Notes under the pieces: generated by a model
Databases searched by the model: none
What the model was told of the DNA's origin: nothing
Seen by the model: only the letters and a program-made list of their open reading frames with translations
Made by a program: the position numbers and the translations under genes
Origin: Pirellulales bacterium
GTDB taxonomy: Bacteria > Planctomycetota > Planctomycetia > Pirellulales > Thermoguttaceae
Direction of reading: 5' to 3'
Length of the DNA stretch: 6,615 nt
NCBI GenBank assembly: GCA_030617125.1
Contig: JAUWWA010000101.1
Location: 1-6,615, forward strand
Shown: positions 4,488 to 6,615 of the stretch, in pieces
How the letters are laid out: every line of letters starts with the position of its first letter
Numbering within the stretch: position 1 is the first letter of the stretch

Positions 4488-6615
4488 ATGAAAACGACAA
4501 CCCGGCTGGCGGCCCTGGTCGTATTGCTCGGTCTTGGCCGGCCTGCGGTTTGCGAACCCGCGGACCCCACGGTCAAGACGGCCGAGAAGCCGGATACCCT
4601 GTTGTACGTCCGGACGACCCCGCCGGGGGCAAAGGTCCTTTTGGACGGCAAGGAGCTGGGCACGACCGACGGCCTTTTCAAGGTGGAACCCGGCGTGCGG
4701 AGAATCGTCGTCGAGCTGGAAGACCACGATCCGAAAGGCAAGGAGGTCACCATCCATGCCTCCCGGATTACGCGACTTGTGTTGAAACTCAAGAAGCGGC
4801 CCGAGGCCGTCAAGGCGCCACCGGAGAAGGCAACATGGGGACCGGTGATCGAGCGAGTGATTACAGGCGACGTGAGGAAAGCCTCCTCCTATTTGGACCT
4901 GGACACGGGCGATTACGTCAATCTGCAACGAAACGGGCTTACAGTGCCGCTGGAGCGGCTCCGGCAGAAGGGAGTCGATCTGTATATGAGTGGTTTGGAG
5001 AGCCACGCCAACTCGCGCACGGCGACCGACATGGTTGTAGCGGAACTCTCGGCTGCGGGCTGGAACGAATCGGCAAAGTGGACAATGGCGGTGGCCAGAG
5101 CCCGCATCGCCGGCAATCTGAAAGGACGCCTTCCTTCACCCGGCCGCGTGATCAGCGTTCCCGGTACATACATCTTCCGCACGCGGGAGGGAAACACGGG
5201 TGTGTTGCAGCTCCTTGGCCGCTCAAAGGACAACGCGGGCATCAAGATTCGCTACAGGTTGGTGAAGAAAGACAACGCCGAGCCAGCCGCATCCCTCCCC
5301 TGGACCTGCTCGATGCATCCCCAGGTCGCCTTGCCCAAGCCGGGCAAGTGCCCTCTGTGCGCCACGGATTTGATTTCCAATCAACGCCAGCCAGCCGGCA
5401 GGCGTGACGGCTTCGGCGTCCTTCCTGGCACCGTAGTAGCCCATCCGGCCGCGAAGAAAGTGTTCTTGCCGGACGCCGATACTCCAGGAGCGGAAACCAT
5501 CCTCGACCTGGCCAGCGGCAAGACCTTAACAGCGCCTAAGGGTAAGGCAGAAGCCATACTCCGCCAGTTGAAGCAGTGGGGCATGGGTGACTTGGCCTTT
5601 GATCGAGCGCTTGTGTGCCTCCGCGGGGCCAAGGCGAGGTGGTGGAACGGCGCTGGCTTCGTTGCCCTGCCGTCAATAAGTTTGATGGAGGACACCAGAG
5701 GCTACAAGCTTCCGTCTGTTCCGTGCCGATTGCTGATCACCACGGCGGAGAAGAAACACTTCGATGTGACGATCCTCTCAGTCACCGACGACGGCGGCAT
5801 CAACCTCGAATACCACCGCGCAGCCGACCCGGCGTTGGTGCCGGAGGAGGGCGGCCGCCATGACGGTGGTTGGGGTGCAGCGACCCGTCCGGCGGCAAAG
5901 TCGATCGCTTCACCTCAGCCGAAGCTCACGCCGCGAAAGTTGTTCTCCGCCAGTCATGGTGCCGACGTGGGCATCCTGGCGGTGGCGTTCTCTCCGGACG
6001 GCCAGACGATAGCAGCCGTCGACGAACAGGGCAAAGTGATTCTCTGCGATGCCAAATCGGGCCGACAGTCGATGGTCTTCCATCTGCTTAAGCCGGAAGA
6101 GAAGAAGCGGCTCTTGTACGAGGATCGGCAGGGACGCATCCACACGGCCGCGATTGCCTTTTCGCCCGACGGCTACACCCTGGCCGTGGGTGCCGACCCG
6201 GTGGTCAGGTTGTACGATGCCCAGACCGCCCGCCCGCAACGGGTGCTCCAAGACAAGCAGTTGATCGAGGAACTCAAGGGCCTCGGGCGACCCCCGGCAA
6301 CCGTTTCCAGGGAAATCGAGTTGCTCGGAAGCGTCCCTCATGCCCATGGGAGAGTCTTCTGCGTCGCGTTCTCCCCGGACGGAACGTTGCTGGCCACCAG
6401 CGGCTTGCATCTGATCAGGGCCGACGGCTCGTCGGTCATCAATGCCGAAGTCGCCACGCACGGAAAGTTGAAACTCTGGGACGCCAAGACGGGTGAGTTG
6501 AAGCGGGACTTGGGGGAGCATTATTCGGTCGTGCGCTCGGTGGCCTTCTCGGGTGACGGAAAGACCCTGGCCAGTGCCGGCAGCCATCCACCCAGTTGGA
6601 CATCGAGTGTTCGGC
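4488..6615 (+). CDS. Exported mosaic protein: PEGA, HMBD-type metal motif, WD40 repeats (3' end cut by window)
   Basis: The frame from ATG 4488 is open without interruption to the window edge (709 codons, no stop). Residues 1-22 form a signal peptide ending A-V-C, a signal-peptidase-I-type site. Residues 37-104 are a PEGA domain (TTPPGAKVLLDGKELG at 43-58). Residues about 117-262 form a domain of unknown function seen in planctomycete proteins (YLDLDTGDYV, later FRTREGNTGVLQLLG). Residues 272-296 match the heavy-metal-binding (HMBD) motif: Cys274-x-Met276-His277-Pro ... PGK-Cys288-x-x-Cys291, followed by DL. Residues about 320-446 resemble the first unknown domain (ILDLASGKTL). A Gly/Pro/Ala/Lys linker (447-484) precedes WD40 blades centred on AFSPDG at 500-505, 557-562 and 627-632 and AFSGDG at 686-691. 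A full propeller needs more blades beyond the window. No enzymatic motif is seen; a sensor or scaffold outside the membrane is the likeliest role. It is divergent from the sigma-kinase operon. Confidence 0.93.
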   Translation, partial: MKTTTRLAALVVLLGLGRPAVCEPADPTVKTAEKPDTLLYVRTTPPGAKVLLDGKELGTTDGLFKVEPGVRRIVVELEDHDPKGKEVTIHASRITRLVLKLKKRPEAVKAPPEKATWGPVIERVITGDVRKASSYLDLDTGDYVNLQRNGLTVPLERLRQKGVDLYMSGLESHANSRTATDMVVAELSAAGWNESAKWTMAVARARIAGNLKGRLPSPGRVISVPGTYIFRTREGNTGVLQLLGRSKDNAGIKIRYRLVKKDNAEPAASLPWTCSMHPQVALPKPGKCPLCATDLISNQRQPAGRRDGFGVLPGTVVAHPAAKKVFLPDADTPGAETILDLASGKTLTAPKGKAEAILRQLKQWGMGDLAFDRALVCLRGAKARWWNGAGFVALPSISLMEDTRGYKLPSVPCRLLITTAEKKHFDVTILSVTDDGGINLEYHRAADPALVPEEGGRHDGGWGAATRPAAKSIASPQPKLTPRKLFSASHGADVGILAVAFSPDGQTIAAVDEQGKVILCDAKSGRQSMVFHLLKPEEKKRLLYEDRQGRIHTAAIAFSPDGYTLAVGADPVVRLYDAQTARPQRVLQDKQLIEELKGLGRPPATVSREIELLGSVPHAHGRVFCVAFSPDGTLLATSGLHLIRADGSSVINAEVATHGKLKLWDAKTGELKRDLGEHYSVVRSVAFSGDGKTLASAGSHPPSWTSSVR

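Noticed and set aside
4475..4560. Lipoprotein signal (lipobox) at Cys22 of the exported protein
   Set aside because: The residues before the Cys are R-P-A-V, which do not fit the lipobox pattern with Leu at -3 and Gly/Ala/Ser at -1. A signal peptidase I site is more likely.
4394..5407. 337-codon plus-strand frame starting MDEPPPDEYGRM
   Set aside because: It overlaps the 709-codon frame from 4488 in another reading frame, has no ribosome binding site, and its product is a low-complexity Arg/Gly/Pro-rich string. The frame from 4488 has a Shine-Dalgarno, signal peptide and several domains.
5910..6587. 225-codon minus-strand frame opposite the WD40 region
   Set aside because: It is antisense to clear WD40 repeats with SPDG landmarks. 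No family, no Shine-Dalgarno.
1..6615. CRISPR array, tRNA or rRNA gene, insertion sequence or prophage gene
   Set aside because: I saw no spaced repeats, cloverleaf-like sequence, transposase or phage protein on either strand.

Overview
The window most likely comes from a planctomycete (phylum Planctomycetota). It is GC-rich. It carries an ECF sigma factor gene immediately followed by a Ser/Thr kinase gene, an arrangement characteristic of that phylum. It also carries a secreted protein joining PEGA, metal-binding-type and WD40 modules. The assignment rests on gene content and protein style, not on a marker gene.

Layout. (1) Positions 1-101 lie downstream of trpD on the minus strand and hold at most the start of an unidentified gene. 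(2) trpD (minus, best start 1115) encodes anthranilate phosphoribosyltransferase. (3) A non-coding divergent region of about 360 bases follows, with a good sigma70-type promoter facing right, a weaker one facing left, and two copies of a short repeat. (4) A nucleoside hydrolase gene (plus, 1479-2426) converges on the next operon, with a probable terminator in the 30-base gap. (5) A two-gene minus-strand operon reads from 4312 down to 2457. It encodes an ECF sigma factor, then a membrane-anchored Ser/Thr kinase with a PEGA domain outside the membrane. The kinase's Shine-Dalgarno overlaps the sigma stop codon. (6) A 175-base divergent region follows. (7) A plus-strand gene is open from ATG 4488 to the window edge (709 codons, no stop). 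It encodes an exported protein: signal peptide, PEGA domain, two related domains of unknown function flanking a heavy-metal-binding (HMBD-type) Cys/His motif, then at least four WD40 repeats.

How the genes may work together. trpD and the nucleoside hydrolase are ordinary metabolic genes (tryptophan synthesis; nucleoside salvage). The right half looks like a signalling locus: a kinase, the sigma factor it probably controls, and a divergent exported protein that shares a PEGA domain with the kinase's periplasmic tail. A plausible but untested model is that the exported protein senses something outside the membrane, possibly a metal, or is the main target of the sigma factor. The sigma gene has a near-ideal promoter placed so that its mRNA should begin at or next to the ATG (leaderless).
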